NCBI GenBank assembly: GCA_947479935.1
Contig: CANKBG010000027.1
Coordinates: 1 to 34,158, forward strand
Reading direction: 5' to 3'
Source: Comamonadaceae bacterium
Lineage (GTDB): Bacteria > Pseudomonadota > Gammaproteobacteria > Burkholderiales > Burkholderiaceae_C
Length of the DNA: 34,158 nucleotides
The notes under the pieces were generated by a model. That model was not told the origin of the DNA, did no database searches, and worked only from the letters and a program-made list of their open reading frames with translations. Every line of letters starts with the position of its first letter. Positions within the stretch are counted from its first letter, which is position 1. The translations under genes were made by a program, and so were the position numbers. Positions 16,252 through 24,465 of the stretch are shown piece after piece.

Positions 16252-17799
16252 TCATTGCTGCAAGAACATCCGGTACACCGGGTTGTGGGTTTCTTCGACG
16301 TGGGGATAGCCCAAAGTGTTCAAGAACTTTTCAAAAGCTTTGTCGTCTTTTTCAGGCACTTGAAGGCCGACCAAAATGCGGCCGTAATCGGCACCTTGAT
16401 TGCGATAGTGAAACAGGCTGATGTTCCAATTTGGGCGCATCAAATTCAAAAATTTCATTAACGCACCAGGACGTTCAGGAAAAACAAATCGCATGAGGCG
16501 TTCGTTTTGCGCCAAGCTAGAGTGGCCACCCACCATGTGGCGTATGTGCTCCTTGGCCAAATCGTCGTGCGTCAAATCAATGTTTTCAAAGCCATGTTTT
16601 TTGAAATTGTTTGAAATTCGGGTGCTCTCGCCAGTGCCTTGCGTGGTGAGGCCCACAAACACATGCGCTTTGGCCGCATCGCTGATGCGATAGTTAAATT
16701 CAGTCACATTGCGAGGGCCACCTGGCAAGTTGCCAATGAGCTCGCAAAAACGTTTGAAACTGCCGCGCTCTTCCGGAATGGTGACGGCAAAAATGGCCTC
16801 ACGCTCTTCACCCACTTCTGCGCGTTCAGCCACAAAACGCAAGCGATCAAAATTCATGTTGGCGCCGCACAAAATGGCCGCATAAGTTTCGCCTTTGGTT
16901 TTGTGTTTGGCCACGTATTGCTTAATGGCGGCAACTGCCAATGCACCAGCAGGTTCAACAATAGAACGTGTGTCGACAAACACATCTTTGATGGCAGCGC
17001 ACACCGAGTCGGTGTCAACTGTCATGTAGTCATCCACCAAATTGCGGGTGATGCGAAAAGACTCTTCGCCCACCAATTTCACGGCGGTGCCATCAGAAAA
17101 CAAACCCACATCATTGAGCGTGACGCGCTTCTTGGCAGAGACTGATTGAATCATGGCGTCGGAGTCATTCATCTGCACGCCAATCACTTTAATTTCTGGG
17201 CGCACGGCCTTGATGTAGTTGGCCACACCCGAAATCAAGCCGCCGCCGCCAATGGCCACAAACACGGCATCTAATCGGCCTTGATGCTGGCGCAACATTT
17301 CCATGGCAATGGTGCCTTGGCCGGCAATCACATCGGGGTCGTCAAAGGGATGCACAAAGGTCATGCCCATTTTTTTCTCAAGTACGGTGGCGTGTTTGAA
17401 AGCGTCTGAATAACTGTCGCCCATCAACACCACTTCACCGCCCAAAGCTTTGACGGCATCTACCTTCACTTGCGGGGTGGTGATGGGCATGACGATCACG
17501 GCGCGGCAACCAAGTTTGTTTGCGCCCAATGCAACACCTTGCGCGTGGTTGCCTGCTGAAGCGCAAATGACGCCTTTTTTAAGTTGCGCCGGTGTGAGGT
17601 GCGCCATTTTGTTGTAAGCCCCGCGCAACTTGAAACTGTGCACGGGTTGCTGGTCTTCACGCTTGAGCAACACCGTGTTGTGCAGGCGTTGGCTTAGGTT
17701 TTGGGCGCTTTCCATGGCCGATTCCGTGGCGACGTCGTAAACGCGAGCGTTTAGGATTTTTTTCAGGTAATCGGCAGGTTTGAGGTTTTTTGCAGTCAT
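16252..17799 (-). CDS. ilvA: Threonine ammonia-lyase, biosynthetic (IlvA)
   Basis: PLP enzyme that deaminates threonine to 2-oxobutanoate, the first committed step of isoleucine synthesis. It has 515 residues, the usual length of the biosynthetic long form. The PLP lysine is K57 in HSFKLRGAYNKM, and the glycine-rich phosphate-binding loop is AIGGGGLISG (about 183-192). Two C-terminal ACT-like regulatory domains follow: one from about 325 (EERGSFKRFCELIGNLPG), the second from about 420 (ERLMRFVFPERPGALMKFLN). These are where isoleucine inhibition acts in the family. It converges with gspC, with six bases between. The leader upstream looks like an attenuator. Confidence 0.96.
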   Translation of the reverse strand: MTAKNLKPADYLKKILNARVYDVATESAMESAQNLSQRLHNTVLLKREDQQPVHSFKLRGAYNKMAHLTPAQLKKGVICASAGNHAQGVALGANKLGCRAVIVMPITTPQVKVDAVKALGGEVVLMGDSYSDAFKHATVLEKKMGMTFVHPFDDPDVIAGQGTIAMEMLRQHQGRLDAVFVAIGGGGLISGVANYIKAVRPEIKVIGVQMNDSDAMIQSVSAKKRVTLNDVGLFSDGTAVKLVGEESFRITRNLVDDYMTVDTDSVCAAIKDVFVDTRSIVEPAGALAVAAIKQYVAKHKTKGETYAAILCGANMNFDRLRFVAERAEVGEEREAIFAVTIPEERGSFKRFCELIGNLPGGPRNVTEFNYRISDAAKAHVFVGLTTQGTGESTRISNNFKKHGFENIDLTHDDLAKEHIRHMVGGHSSLAQNERLMRFVFPERPGALMKFLNLMRPNWNISLFHYRNQGADYGRILVGLQVPEKDDKAFEKFLNTLGYPHVEETHNPVYRMFLQQ

Positions 17800-17818
17800 A
17801 CCCGAATGATAGCGAGCG

Positions 17819-17851
17819 AAAAAAATGCCCCGAGCCTTGCGACTCGGGGCA
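17819..17851 (-). terminator. Intrinsic-terminator hairpin in the ilvA leader (candidate attenuator)
   Basis: On the minus strand, TGCCCCGAG and CTCGGGGCA (17843-17851 and 17826-17834) form a perfect 9-bp stem with an 8-base loop, followed by seven Ts (17825-17819). It ends only 19 bases before the ilvA ATG. No other minus-strand gene lies upstream that it could serve, so it is best explained as a regulated terminator in the ilvA leader, or as the 3' end of a small RNA. Confidence 0.65.
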
Positions 17852-17853
17852 AA

Positions 17854-17874
17854 TCCACCTTTTCAGAGGGTGGA
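17854..17874 (-). promoter_or_regulatory. Second hairpin in the ilvA leader
   Basis: TCCACC (17854-17859) and GGTGGA (17869-17874) form a perfect 6-bp stem, directly upstream (minus strand) of the terminator hairpin. The stop of a 12-codon minus-strand ORF (ATG 17901, TGA 17863, product MNEHEPFVSSTL) falls in its loop. That ORF has no isoleucine codon and no clear ribosome-binding site. Confidence 0.4.
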
Positions 17875-17925
17875 GGAGACAAAGGGTTCATGCTCATTCA
17901 TCAGAAAATAGCACGACTATTCGAA

Positions 17926-17953
17926 ATTCTACATAAAAAATGCTGCAGTGCAA
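17926..17953 (-). promoter_or_regulatory. Candidate ilvA promoter
   Basis: On the minus strand, TTGCAC (17953-17948), a 16-base spacer, and TAGAAT (17931-17926). The -10 is strong and the -35 only half-matches. The expected start point gives a leader of about 120 bases before ilvA that contains both hairpins. Confidence 0.35.
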
Positions 17954-17955
17954 CA

Positions 17956-17997
17956 CTTTTGCAAAAGCTTTACGATCATCACTTGTAAATTGTAAAT
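17956..17997. repeat. Palindrome and tandem repeat between ilvA and osmC
   Basis: A perfect 12-bp palindrome, CTTTTGCAAAAG (17956-17967), is followed by a tandem direct repeat TGTAAAT-TGTAAAT (17984-17997). Both lie between the divergent genes ilvA and osmC, where an operator would be expected. No factor can be named. Confidence 0.45.
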
Positions 17998-18022
17998 ACT
18001 TGTCGCGAAAGAAGAACCAAAC

Positions 18023-18472
18023 ATGGAATGCACAGTCAGTTGGACAGGCGCCAGTGGCACCCGCTCAGGCATGGGGTTTGTGGCCGAAACCGGCAGTGGT
18101 CACGTTTTGATGATGGACGGTGCACCTGACGCCGCCAAGCCCGAGAACGGCGGCCAAAACTTAGCCCCCAGACCCATGGAAACCGTGTTGGCAGGCACAG
18201 GTGGATGCACTGCATACGACGTGGTATTGATCTTGAAACGCGGCCGCCACGATGTGCGAGGCTGCTCCGTGAAACTGACATCTGAGAGGGCAGACACCGA
18301 CCCCAAAGTGTTTACCAAGATTCACATGCACTTCACGGTGTCAGGCAAAGGCATTCCGGCATCGGCCATCGAGCGTGCCGTGGCCATGAGCCACGACAAA
18401 TACTGCTCGGCCAGCATCATGCTGGCCAAGACAGCTGAAATTAGCACCAGCTTTGACTTGATGGAAGTTTGA
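18023..18472 (+). CDS. OsmC family protein (YhfA-like)
   Basis: A 149-residue OsmC/Ohr-superfamily protein. The two conserved cysteines are present: C62 in AGTGGCTAYDVVLILK and C128 in SHDKYCSASIML. In relatives these make thiol-dependent peroxidases, but the HDKYCSAS motif and overall pattern are closer to the E. coli YhfA branch, whose substrate is unclear. It has no signal peptide. It is divergent from ilvA and ends directly against coq7, the two stop codons being adjacent with no base between. A weak promoter (TTGCAA at 17959 and an AT-rich region near 17984-17997) could serve it. Confidence 0.9.
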   Translation: MECTVSWTGASGTRSGMGFVAETGSGHVLMMDGAPDAAKPENGGQNLAPRPMETVLAGTGGCTAYDVVLILKRGRHDVRGCSVKLTSERADTDPKVFTKIHMHFTVSGKGIPASAIERAVAMSHDKYCSASIMLAKTAEISTSFDLMEV

Positions 18473-19141
18473 TTAAATGCGCTGCGCCACGGTAGTCATC
18501 ACCTTGGCGGCCGCACCCATCAGGCGTTTCACGGGCTCGGGCAAGGCCACTGCACCAGCTTTTTGGGCCATACGCGCATGCGCTGCTTCGTCGGTCTTCA
18601 TTTGCGCCACGATGGCTTTGGAAGCCAAGTCATTGGCGGGCAACTGAGACATGTGCTCTGCAAGGTGCGCTTCCACTTGGTTTTCAGTTTCCACCACAAA
18701 ACCTAAACTGAGTTTGTCGCCACCCAATTTGCCCGCGCCATAGCCAATGGCGAAGGCGCCGGCATACCACAGGGGGTTGAGCAAGGAGGGGCGGCTGTTC
18801 AACTGTTCAAGTCGCTCTTGGGTCCAGGCCAAATGATCTGTTTCTTCGCGGCAAGCTGCATCGAGTTTGGTGCGCAGTGCGGGGTCTTTGCAGGCCATCG
18901 ATTGTCCGGTGTAAAGGGCTTGGGCGCATACCTCGCCCACATGGTTGACGCGCATGAGGGCAGCAGAGAGAGACATCTCTGCTTGGGTGAGTGCCGGCGG
19001 TTCTAAGGGCGCAAGCATCTGCCCATTTGCTTCATGTTGCAGCAGGTTGGGGGGCTTGGGCGTGGCCCTAGAAGCCCTGGGTGTTGCAAACAGGGTCCGC
19101 AAGGCGCTGTCAGCGGCAAGGATCAAAGCATCGGCATTCAT
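18473..19141 (-). CDS. coq7: Coq7-type 2-polyprenyl-3-methyl-6-methoxy-1,4-benzoquinone monooxygenase
   Basis: Ferritin-like di-iron hydroxylase that performs a late hydroxylation in ubiquinone synthesis at the inner membrane. The 222 residues carry the iron-ligand set: E70 in [15 protein letters not shown]100 and H103 in EETDHLAW, E152/E157 in [14 protein letters not shown], and E185 and H188 in [12 protein letters not shown]. The ATG at 19141 ([17 protein letters not shown]) fits the family N-terminus; a frame reaching 19252 has an unrelated start and is rejected. It converges with osmC, stop to stop. Its presence, rather than UbiF, is typical of many betaproteobacteria. Confidence 0.95.
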   Translation of the reverse strand: MNADALILAADSALRTLFATPRASRATPKPPNLLQHEANGQMLAPLEPPALTQAEMSLSAALMRVNHVGEVCAQALYTGQSMACKDPALRTKLDAACREETDHLAWTQERLEQLNSRPSLLNPLWYAGAFAIGYGAGKLGGDKLSLGFVVETENQVEAHLAEHMSQLPANDLASKAIVAQMKTDEAAHARMAQKAGAVALPEPVKRLMGAAAKVMTTVAQRI

Positions 19142-19336
19142 GCCAAGAAGTTTAGCCCTCTTGTTGTACTCAAGCAACAATAAACCCTGCTTTCTTGTCA
19201 TTTTCTTTGCAGACTGGTCTGACCTCTGGTGCAATGACAACAACTTCCACAACGGAGGTTAGCCCAGAATTAAGTAACATGCGTTATTGCAGTCGACTTA
19301 ATTGGGGCCCTTGTTAAACCTTGGAGAACTTCTCAA

Positions 19337-20428
19337 ATGAAAAAAACCCTGATTGCATTGGCTGCTTTGGCCGCTACCGCTTCTTTCGCTCAATCTTCCG
19401 TCACCCTGTCCGGTAACTTGGACTTTGCTTCTGTGAATGTCGGCGGCACACAAGCTGCCTCCAAAGGCTCCACAATTACAACAACAGCTGGCACATCTTC
19501 TACCAGCGTGATTCGCTTCATCGCTGTTGAAGACCTCGGCGGCGGCTTGAAAGCCACTGCTCAGTACAACTTTGACCCACGCAGTTTGTCTAATGACGCC
19601 CTTGTTAACACACTCAACAGCGCAACTGCGCCAACGGCCAACACCACAACAGGTCTTAGCCGTGACGAGTTGTTCGTTGGTTTGTCAGGCGGTTTCGGTA
19701 ACATCCGCTTGGGTTCACCCAACTCCATCGGTCTGAACGCATGGCAGGTTTCGTCGCCCGGTGGTGGCACTGGCATTGGTACTGGCTACACCGGTGGTGG
19801 CAGGGCTGGCACCATGACCAACTCATTTGTGCAAACACGCTACAACCGCTCAGTTCGTTATGACAGCCCAGTCATGGGTGGTATCCAATTCCAAGTGTTG
19901 TACGCACCTGGTAACGATCAACCTTCTGCAGGCACTACCGCTCAGCAAATCCCCAACGGCCGTCAAGGCACTGAAATTGGTTTGCGTTACGCCAATGGTC
20001 CTTTGACTTTGGCTTACGCCAATGTAGCGCAAGGTGCTCAGACTAACGGTACTGGCTGGTATGCCTACGGTTCTGGTGCAGGTGCATCCAAAACTTCTGC
20101 CAATATCTTCAGTGCTTCCTACACCATGGGCGACACCACATTGCACGTTGGCACAAACAACGGTGACCGTTTGGCTGCCAGTGCTGTTGCCGTCGGTAGC
20201 AAGGGTAACAGCATTGCTATCAATCAGAACATTGGCGCAATTGGCCTGATGGCTGTTATGCGCAATCAGAAAGTTGGCGCAGCTGAATCCAAAATCACTG
20301 GTTTGCGTGCTGACTACAACTTCAGCAAAACAGCTGCCGCGTATATTGGTTCTGAGAAGTACAACAACGGTGCCGCTACTGCCAACGAAACTACATTGAC
20401 TTCCATTGGTCTGCGCAAGTCGTTCTAA
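19337..20428 (+). CDS. Gram-negative general porin
   Basis: Outer-membrane trimeric beta-barrel porin of the Burkholderiales type. The 363 residues begin with a signal peptide (MKKTLIALAALAATASFAQS, cleavage near 18-20) and the first strand SSVTLSGNLDFASV. Recurrent barrel motifs include VEDLGGGLKATAQYNF, SRDELFVGLSGGFGNIRLG and RYNRSVRYDSPVMGGIQF. It ends IGLRKSF with the C-terminal Phe needed for BAM-dependent assembly. A TTGGAGA ribosome-binding site precedes the ATG. It is monocistronic, with a strong terminator, as expected for an abundant protein. Pore selectivity cannot be judged. Confidence 0.95.
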   Translation: MKKTLIALAALAATASFAQSSVTLSGNLDFASVNVGGTQAASKGSTITTTAGTSSTSVIRFIAVEDLGGGLKATAQYNFDPRSLSNDALVNTLNSATAPTANTTTGLSRDELFVGLSGGFGNIRLGSPNSIGLNAWQVSSPGGGTGIGTGYTGGGRAGTMTNSFVQTRYNRSVRYDSPVMGGIQFQVLYAPGNDQPSAGTTAQQIPNGRQGTEIGLRYANGPLTLAYANVAQGAQTNGTGWYAYGSGAGASKTSANIFSASYTMGDTTLHVGTNNGDRLAASAVAVGSKGNSIAINQNIGAIGLMAVMRNQKVGAAESKITGLRADYNFSKTAAAYIGSEKYNNGAATANETTLTSIGLRKSF

Positions 20429-20470
20429 TTCAAAGCTGGCGCAAGCCAGTTGAGAGTTAAACAATTCAAA

Positions 20471-20500
20471 AACCCACTGTGGCAACACGGTGGGTTTTTT
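20471..20500 (+). terminator. Rho-independent terminator after the porin gene
   Basis: AACCCAC (20471-20477) pairs with GTGGGTT (20490-20496), extended inward by a GTG/CAC stem around a GCAA loop, followed by a T-run to 20500. Confidence 0.92.
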
Positions 20501-20597
20501 CTTGGGAAGTTCTGACAGGTGGCTCACAAATCCTTTTCTGCAATAAAAGGCTTCATTTGTGGCATATTTCACTCTAGAAAATTTGAATGGAACAGAG

Positions 20598-21593
20598 ATG
20601 CAGTTTGAAAATAAAAGTCGACGGGATCATCTCAAATGGATGGGTGCAGCTGGCTTGTCTGCTGCAGGACTTCCATCATGGGGTCAAACCAGCAACTGGC
20701 CCGACAAACCCGTTCGGTGGGTGGTGCCCTTTGCACCGGGCGGCACCTCCAGCATTGTGGCGCGCTCCATTGGCGCAGAGCTCACCAAACAATTGGGTGT
20801 CCCCTTTGTCATCGACAACAAAGGCGGCGGCGGCGGTGTGCCAGCCATGCAAGAAGCACTTCGTGCACCCGCCGATGGCTACACCCTTGTCATGAGCCAC
20901 ATTGGCTTGATGGCGGTGAACCCCCTCATCTATCCAGACAGTGGCTACGACGTGAACAAAGACTTTACGTCGGTCACCTTGCTGTCTAGAGTGCCCAGTT
21001 TGTTTGTGGTTCACAAAGATGTGCCCGTGAAAGATTTCAAATCCTTTGTGGCCTATGTCAAATCCAAGCCGGGGCAAATTAACTATGCCTCAGCTGGCAA
21101 TGCCAGTGCGGGCCACTTGGCGGTTGAAGCCTTGAAAGTGGCTACGGGCATGTTTATCACGCACATTCCTTATCGAGGTACAGGCCCTGCCCTCAACGAT
21201 GTACTGGCAGGCCGCATTGAGTTCATGTCAGCAGGCACACCCGCGCTTTTGCCGCACATCAAGAGCGGTGCACTGCGTTGCATTGCTGTGGGTACGACTC
21301 AACGTATTCCAGTGCTTCCTGATGTGCCTACCGTGGCAGAAATGGGTTACAAAGATTTTGAAACGGTGCAGTGGTATGGCATCACGGTCAGGGCGGGCAC
21401 CCCTCCCGCCATCATCAATAAGCTGCAACAAGAATGCGCCAAAACCATGAAAGCACCAGAAATTATTTCAAGGTATGAAGCCGAAAGTGCCATTCCTGGT
21501 GGTGGTTCACCAGCCGAATATGCGGCCTTCATTGCCAAGGAGCAGGCGCGCTGGAAAGTCGTTGTTGAAAAAGCTCAAATTAAACCGGGTTGA
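20598..21593 (+). CDS. Bug-type tripartite tricarboxylate transporter substrate-binding protein
   Basis: A 331-residue periplasmic binding protein of the Bug/TctC family. Typical features are WPDKPVRWVVPFAPGGTSSIVAR, the first binding loop (PFAPGGTSS), ADGYTLVMSHIG, PGQINYASAGNASAGHLAVE, the IPYRGTGPALNDVLAGRIEFM block, and VPTVAEMGYKDFE. The N-terminus SRRDHLKWMGAAGLSAAG resembles a twin-arginine signal peptide. The start at 20598 is chosen because it gives that signal; a GTG at 20559 is possible. No TctA or TctB membrane genes lie nearby, which is usual for the many orphan Bug proteins of Burkholderiales. The ligand is unknown. Confidence 0.92.
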   Translation: MQFENKSRRDHLKWMGAAGLSAAGLPSWGQTSNWPDKPVRWVVPFAPGGTSSIVARSIGAELTKQLGVPFVIDNKGGGGGVPAMQEALRAPADGYTLVMSHIGLMAVNPLIYPDSGYDVNKDFTSVTLLSRVPSLFVVHKDVPVKDFKSFVAYVKSKPGQINYASAGNASAGHLAVEALKVATGMFITHIPYRGTGPALNDVLAGRIEFMSAGTPALLPHIKSGALRCIAVGTTQRIPVLPDVPTVAEMGYKDFETVQWYGITVRAGTPPAIINKLQQECAKTMKAPEIISRYEAESAIPGGGSPAEYAAFIAKEQARWKVVVEKAQIKPG

Positions 21594-21627
21594 TCAGGCG
21601 TTGATTCAAAAACCAGTTCAATCAAAA

Positions 21628-22374
21628 GTGAGGCCCTTGATTTCAGTTCATCGATTGTTGCGGACGACGTTAATCGGGCTAACTGTTTTGGCCCTACAAG
21701 CTTGCGTAAGTTTGCCGCCAAGCCCTAAAGACCTTGCCTCAATTACGTCAAGGGTTTGGCAGCCAGAGGCGCTAATGAAATGGGAGTCAGTGAAAATTCC
21801 CGGTAAAGTTGCAACACAATATTCATTGGCTTTAATAAGCAGCCAAACTGCATTGATGGCCAACGCTCAATCCTCGGCGAGTATGTTGCGTCATGATTTG
21901 CGCATTGACCCTGAGCATCTGAATGCTTTGAACTTTTCTTGGCAAATTCAGAAGTTGATTGAAGGTGCAGATATGGCGCACCGAGATTACGACGATTCCC
22001 CAGTTAGATTGGTTCTGGCTTTTGATGGCGATCGAAGCCAGTTTTCCTCCAAAAATGCCATGTTGAGTGAACTGTCACACGCGCTCTCCGGCCGGCCCAT
22101 GCCCTATGCTACATTGATGTATGTGTGGTGCAACCAAAGACCTGTAAATTCAGTCATCCAAAATCCGCGCACTGATCGAATCCGCAAAATTGTTGTGGAG
22201 TCGGGGCCTAACCGATTGAATCATTGGCTTTCATATGAACGCAATATCAGGGCAGACTATGAAATGGCTTTTGGTGAAGCGCCGGGTGCGCTCATTGGTA
22301 TTGGTTTAATGACCGACAGCGACAACACTCGAAGTCGTTCGCAAGCTTGGTACGGCCCAATTCGATTGAATTGA
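21628..22374 (+). CDS. DUF3047 domain lipoprotein
   Basis: A protein of about 248 residues with a lipoprotein signal (hydrophobic LLRTTLIGLTVLALQAC, lipobox LQAC at about 26) and a DUF3047-like body. The features are WQIQKLIEGADMAHRDYDDS, VRLVLAFDGDRSQF, LMYVWCNQRP, RIRKIVVESGPNRLNHWLSYERN, and the C-terminal ADYEMAFGEAPGALIGIGLM followed by TDSDNTRSRSQAWYGPI. The function of the family is not known. No ATG fits; GTG at 21628 is the best start because it gives a normal signal length, with TTG at 21640 as an alternative. It begins 34 bases after the Bug gene and may share its transcript. Confidence 0.8.
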   Translation: MRPLISVHRLLRTTLIGLTVLALQACVSLPPSPKDLASITSRVWQPEALMKWESVKIPGKVATQYSLALISSQTALMANAQSSASMLRHDLRIDPEHLNALNFSWQIQKLIEGADMAHRDYDDSPVRLVLAFDGDRSQFSSKNAMLSELSHALSGRPMPYATLMYVWCNQRPVNSVIQNPRTDRIRKIVVESGPNRLNHWLSYERNIRADYEMAFGEAPGALIGIGLMTDSDNTRSRSQAWYGPIRLN

Positions 22375-22399
22375 TTTCGCATTGATTTGAGAATATTAG
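22371..22399 (+). promoter_or_regulatory. Candidate promoter of the peptide ABC transporter operon
   Basis: TTGATT (22371-22376), 17-base spacer, TATTAG (22394-22399), about 95 bases before the first permease ATG. Each box matches four of six consensus bases. Confidence 0.4.
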
Positions 22400-22492
22400 T
22401 ATGCCGTCAAAACTGTCTCAAAGTGGGCATTCCTTGCCTTTCAAAACGGGCCTGTTTGTTTCTTAGTTAGAGCTTGATTTTCAGGGAAGCGA

Positions 22493-23473
22493 ATGTTTGC
22501 TTTTGTTGTTCAACGTCTTATTCAGGCCATCATGGTCATGGTCTCGGTCGCGTTCATCGCGTTCCTCTTGTTTCAGTATGTGGGCGATCCTGTGCTGTTC
22601 ATGTTGGGACAAGATGCAACGGGCGATCAAATTACGGCCCTGCGCAAAGATTTAGGGCTGGACAAGCCCTTTGTGGTGCAGTTTTGGCACTTTTTAATCA
22701 ATGCGGCTCAAGGTGAATTTGGGATCAGTTTGCGGCAAGGTGCCAAGGTCTCTCAACTCATTGCAGATCGCTTTCCTGCAACACTGGAGTTGGCCCTCAT
22801 GGCGGCCAGCATGGCGCTGCTCATCGGTATTCCGATGGGTGTTTATGCCGCCTTAAGACGCGGCACCTTTGGCAGCCAATTGCTCATGACTTTGTCCTTG
22901 TTGGGTGTGTCGCTGCCCACTTTCCTCATTGGTATTTTGCTCATTCTTTTCTTTGCGGTGTTGCTAGGGTGGTTTCCCAGTTTTGGCCGAGGCGATGTGG
23001 TCAAAATTGGTTGGTGGAGTACTGGCTTGCTCACGGCCAAGGGATGGCACCACATTGTGCTGCCGGCACTTACCCTCACTGTGTTTCAACTCACGCTCAT
23101 CATGCGATTGGTGCGTGCTGAAATGTTGGAAGTGCTGCGCACCGATTACATCAAGTTCGCACGGGCCCGCGGCCTGTCTAACAATGCCATTCACTTTGGC
23201 CACGCCCTTAAAAACACCTTGGTGCCGGTCATGACCATTACCGGTTTGCAGCTTGGCGGCCTCATTGCGTTTGCCATCATCACCGAAACTGTCTTCCAGT
23301 GGCCCGGCATGGGCTTGTTGTTTATTCAAGCGGTAACCTTTGCCGACATTCCGGTCATGGCCGCTTATTTGTGCCTCATTGCACTAATTTTTGTGGTGAT
23401 CAACTTAACTGTGGACTTGCTCTACTTTGCAGTCGATCCCCGCTTGCGTGTGGGGAAAGTTGGGGGTCATTGA
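22493..23473 (+). CDS. Dipeptide/oligopeptide ABC transporter permease (DppB/GsiC type)
   Basis: A 326-residue inner-membrane permease of the peptide/nickel family. The N-terminus MFAFVVQRLIQAIMVMVSVAF and the LRKDLGLDKPFVVQFWHFLI segment are typical of DppB. The ATPase-contacting loop is DYIKFARARGLSNNAIHFGHALKNTLVPVM, and the C-terminal part (VFQWPGMGLLFIQAV, then LLYFAVDPRLR) fits the family. There are about six membrane segments. A good AGGGAAG ribosome site lies before the ATG. It heads a four-gene operon; the cognate binding protein is on the opposite strand downstream. The exact substrate cannot be read from sequence, so no gene symbol is given. Confidence 0.93.
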   Translation: MFAFVVQRLIQAIMVMVSVAFIAFLLFQYVGDPVLFMLGQDATGDQITALRKDLGLDKPFVVQFWHFLINAAQGEFGISLRQGAKVSQLIADRFPATLELALMAASMALLIGIPMGVYAALRRGTFGSQLLMTLSLLGVSLPTFLIGILLILFFAVLLGWFPSFGRGDVVKIGWWSTGLLTAKGWHHIVLPALTLTVFQLTLIMRLVRAEMLEVLRTDYIKFARARGLSNNAIHFGHALKNTLVPVMTITGLQLGGLIAFAIITETVFQWPGMGLLFIQAVTFADIPVMAAYLCLIALIFVVINLTVDLLYFAVDPRLRVGKVGGH

Positions 23474-23528
23474 ATTGATGTCAATTTTTTTACAATTAGA
23501 GCGTCCTATTTAGAAAGTTCAAGACGGC

Positions 23529-24440
23529 ATGTCCAATCCCATTTCTCGTTGGTTGAACAGTGATGTTGGTTACAGCTTCAAGCAATCCAAAACGGCCATG
23601 GCGGCGGCTGTGATTGCATTCATCTTTATCTTTTGTGCTGTGTTTGCAAAATGGGTGTCTCCTTACAACCCCTTTGATGCAGCCAGTTTGGAACTGATGG
23701 ACGCGCGCTTGCCACCTGCTTGGACAGCGGAGGGCACCAGCAAATATTTACTGGGCACCGATGACCAAGGCCGCGATATTTTGTCGGCCCTCATGTACGG
23801 CACCCGAATTTCACTGGTGGTGGGTTTGGCATCTGTCATCGTGTCTTTGGCGGTGGGCGTCACCCTCGGCTTAGTGGCAGGGTTCAGAGGCGGTTGGATT
23901 GACGCGTTTCTCATGCGCTTGTGCGACGTGATGCTTTCTTTTCCCGCCATCTTGGTGGCGCTGCTCATTGCAGGTGTGGGGCGAGCGGTGTTTCCAGATG
24001 CCGATGATTCGCTGGCCTTTGGTGTGCTCATTGTTTCTATTTCTTTAACGGGGTGGGTGCAATATGCACGCACGGTGCGTGGCACCACCTTGGTCGAGCG
24101 CAACAAGGAATATGTGCAGGCTGCGCGCGTGACGGGTGTTGCGCCGCTTCGCATCATGATTCGCCATGTGCTGCCCAATGTGTTGGGGCCGGTCATGGTC
24201 TTGGCCACCATTCAAGTGGCCACAGCCATCATCACAGAAGCCACGCTTTCTTTCTTGGGTGTCGGTGTGCCGCCCACCTCCCCATCGCTTGGCACGCTCA
24301 TTCGCATTGGCAATGACTTTTTGTTTTCAGGCGAGTGGTGGATTACGATTTTTCCAGGCGTCACTCTGGTGCTCATTGCCTTGTCGGTCAACTTGTTGGG
24401 CGATTGGCTGCGCGATGCCTTGAACCCTCGTTTGCGTTAA
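23529..24440 (+). CDS. Dipeptide/oligopeptide ABC transporter permease (DppC/GsiD type)
   Basis: The 303-residue partner permease. It has the N-terminal helix (AMAAAVIAFIFIFCAVFAKW), the DppC-type periplasmic segment ending LLGTDDQGRDILSALMYGTR, the ATPase-contact loop EYVQAARVTGVAPLRIMIRHVLPN, and the conserved EATLSFLGVGVPPTSPSLG. It ends LLGDWLRDALNPRLR, as in the family. It follows the first permease after 55 bases and precedes the first ATPase by 25 bases, without a terminator between them. Confidence 0.94.
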   Translation: MSNPISRWLNSDVGYSFKQSKTAMAAAVIAFIFIFCAVFAKWVSPYNPFDAASLELMDARLPPAWTAEGTSKYLLGTDDQGRDILSALMYGTRISLVVGLASVIVSLAVGVTLGLVAGFRGGWIDAFLMRLCDVMLSFPAILVALLIAGVGRAVFPDADDSLAFGVLIVSISLTGWVQYARTVRGTTLVERNKEYVQAARVTGVAPLRIMIRHVLPNVLGPVMVLATIQVATAIITEATLSFLGVGVPPTSPSLGTLIRIGNDFLFSGEWWITIFPGVTLVLIALSVNLLGDWLRDALNPRLR

Positions 24441-24465
24441 GCCACCCCTCTTCTAACAGGTTGTC

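Noticed and set aside
17941..17955. Possible PhaR-like site (TGCTGCAGTGCAACA)
   Set aside because: The resemblance rests on memory of GCA-rich sites only, and no polyhydroxyalkanoate gene lies nearby.
17890..17988. Plus-strand ORF MLIHQKIARLFEILHKKCC... behind a GGAGGAGACAAA sequence upstream of osmC
   Set aside because: Only 32 residues, unusual spacing to the Shine-Dalgarno-like sequence, no recognised family, and it overlaps the ilvA leader and promoter on the other strand.
19287..19317. Porin promoter candidate TTGCAG ... TGTTAA
   Set aside because: The spacing of 18-19 bases and poor -10 match make it no better than chance, although a strong promoter must exist in 19142-19336.
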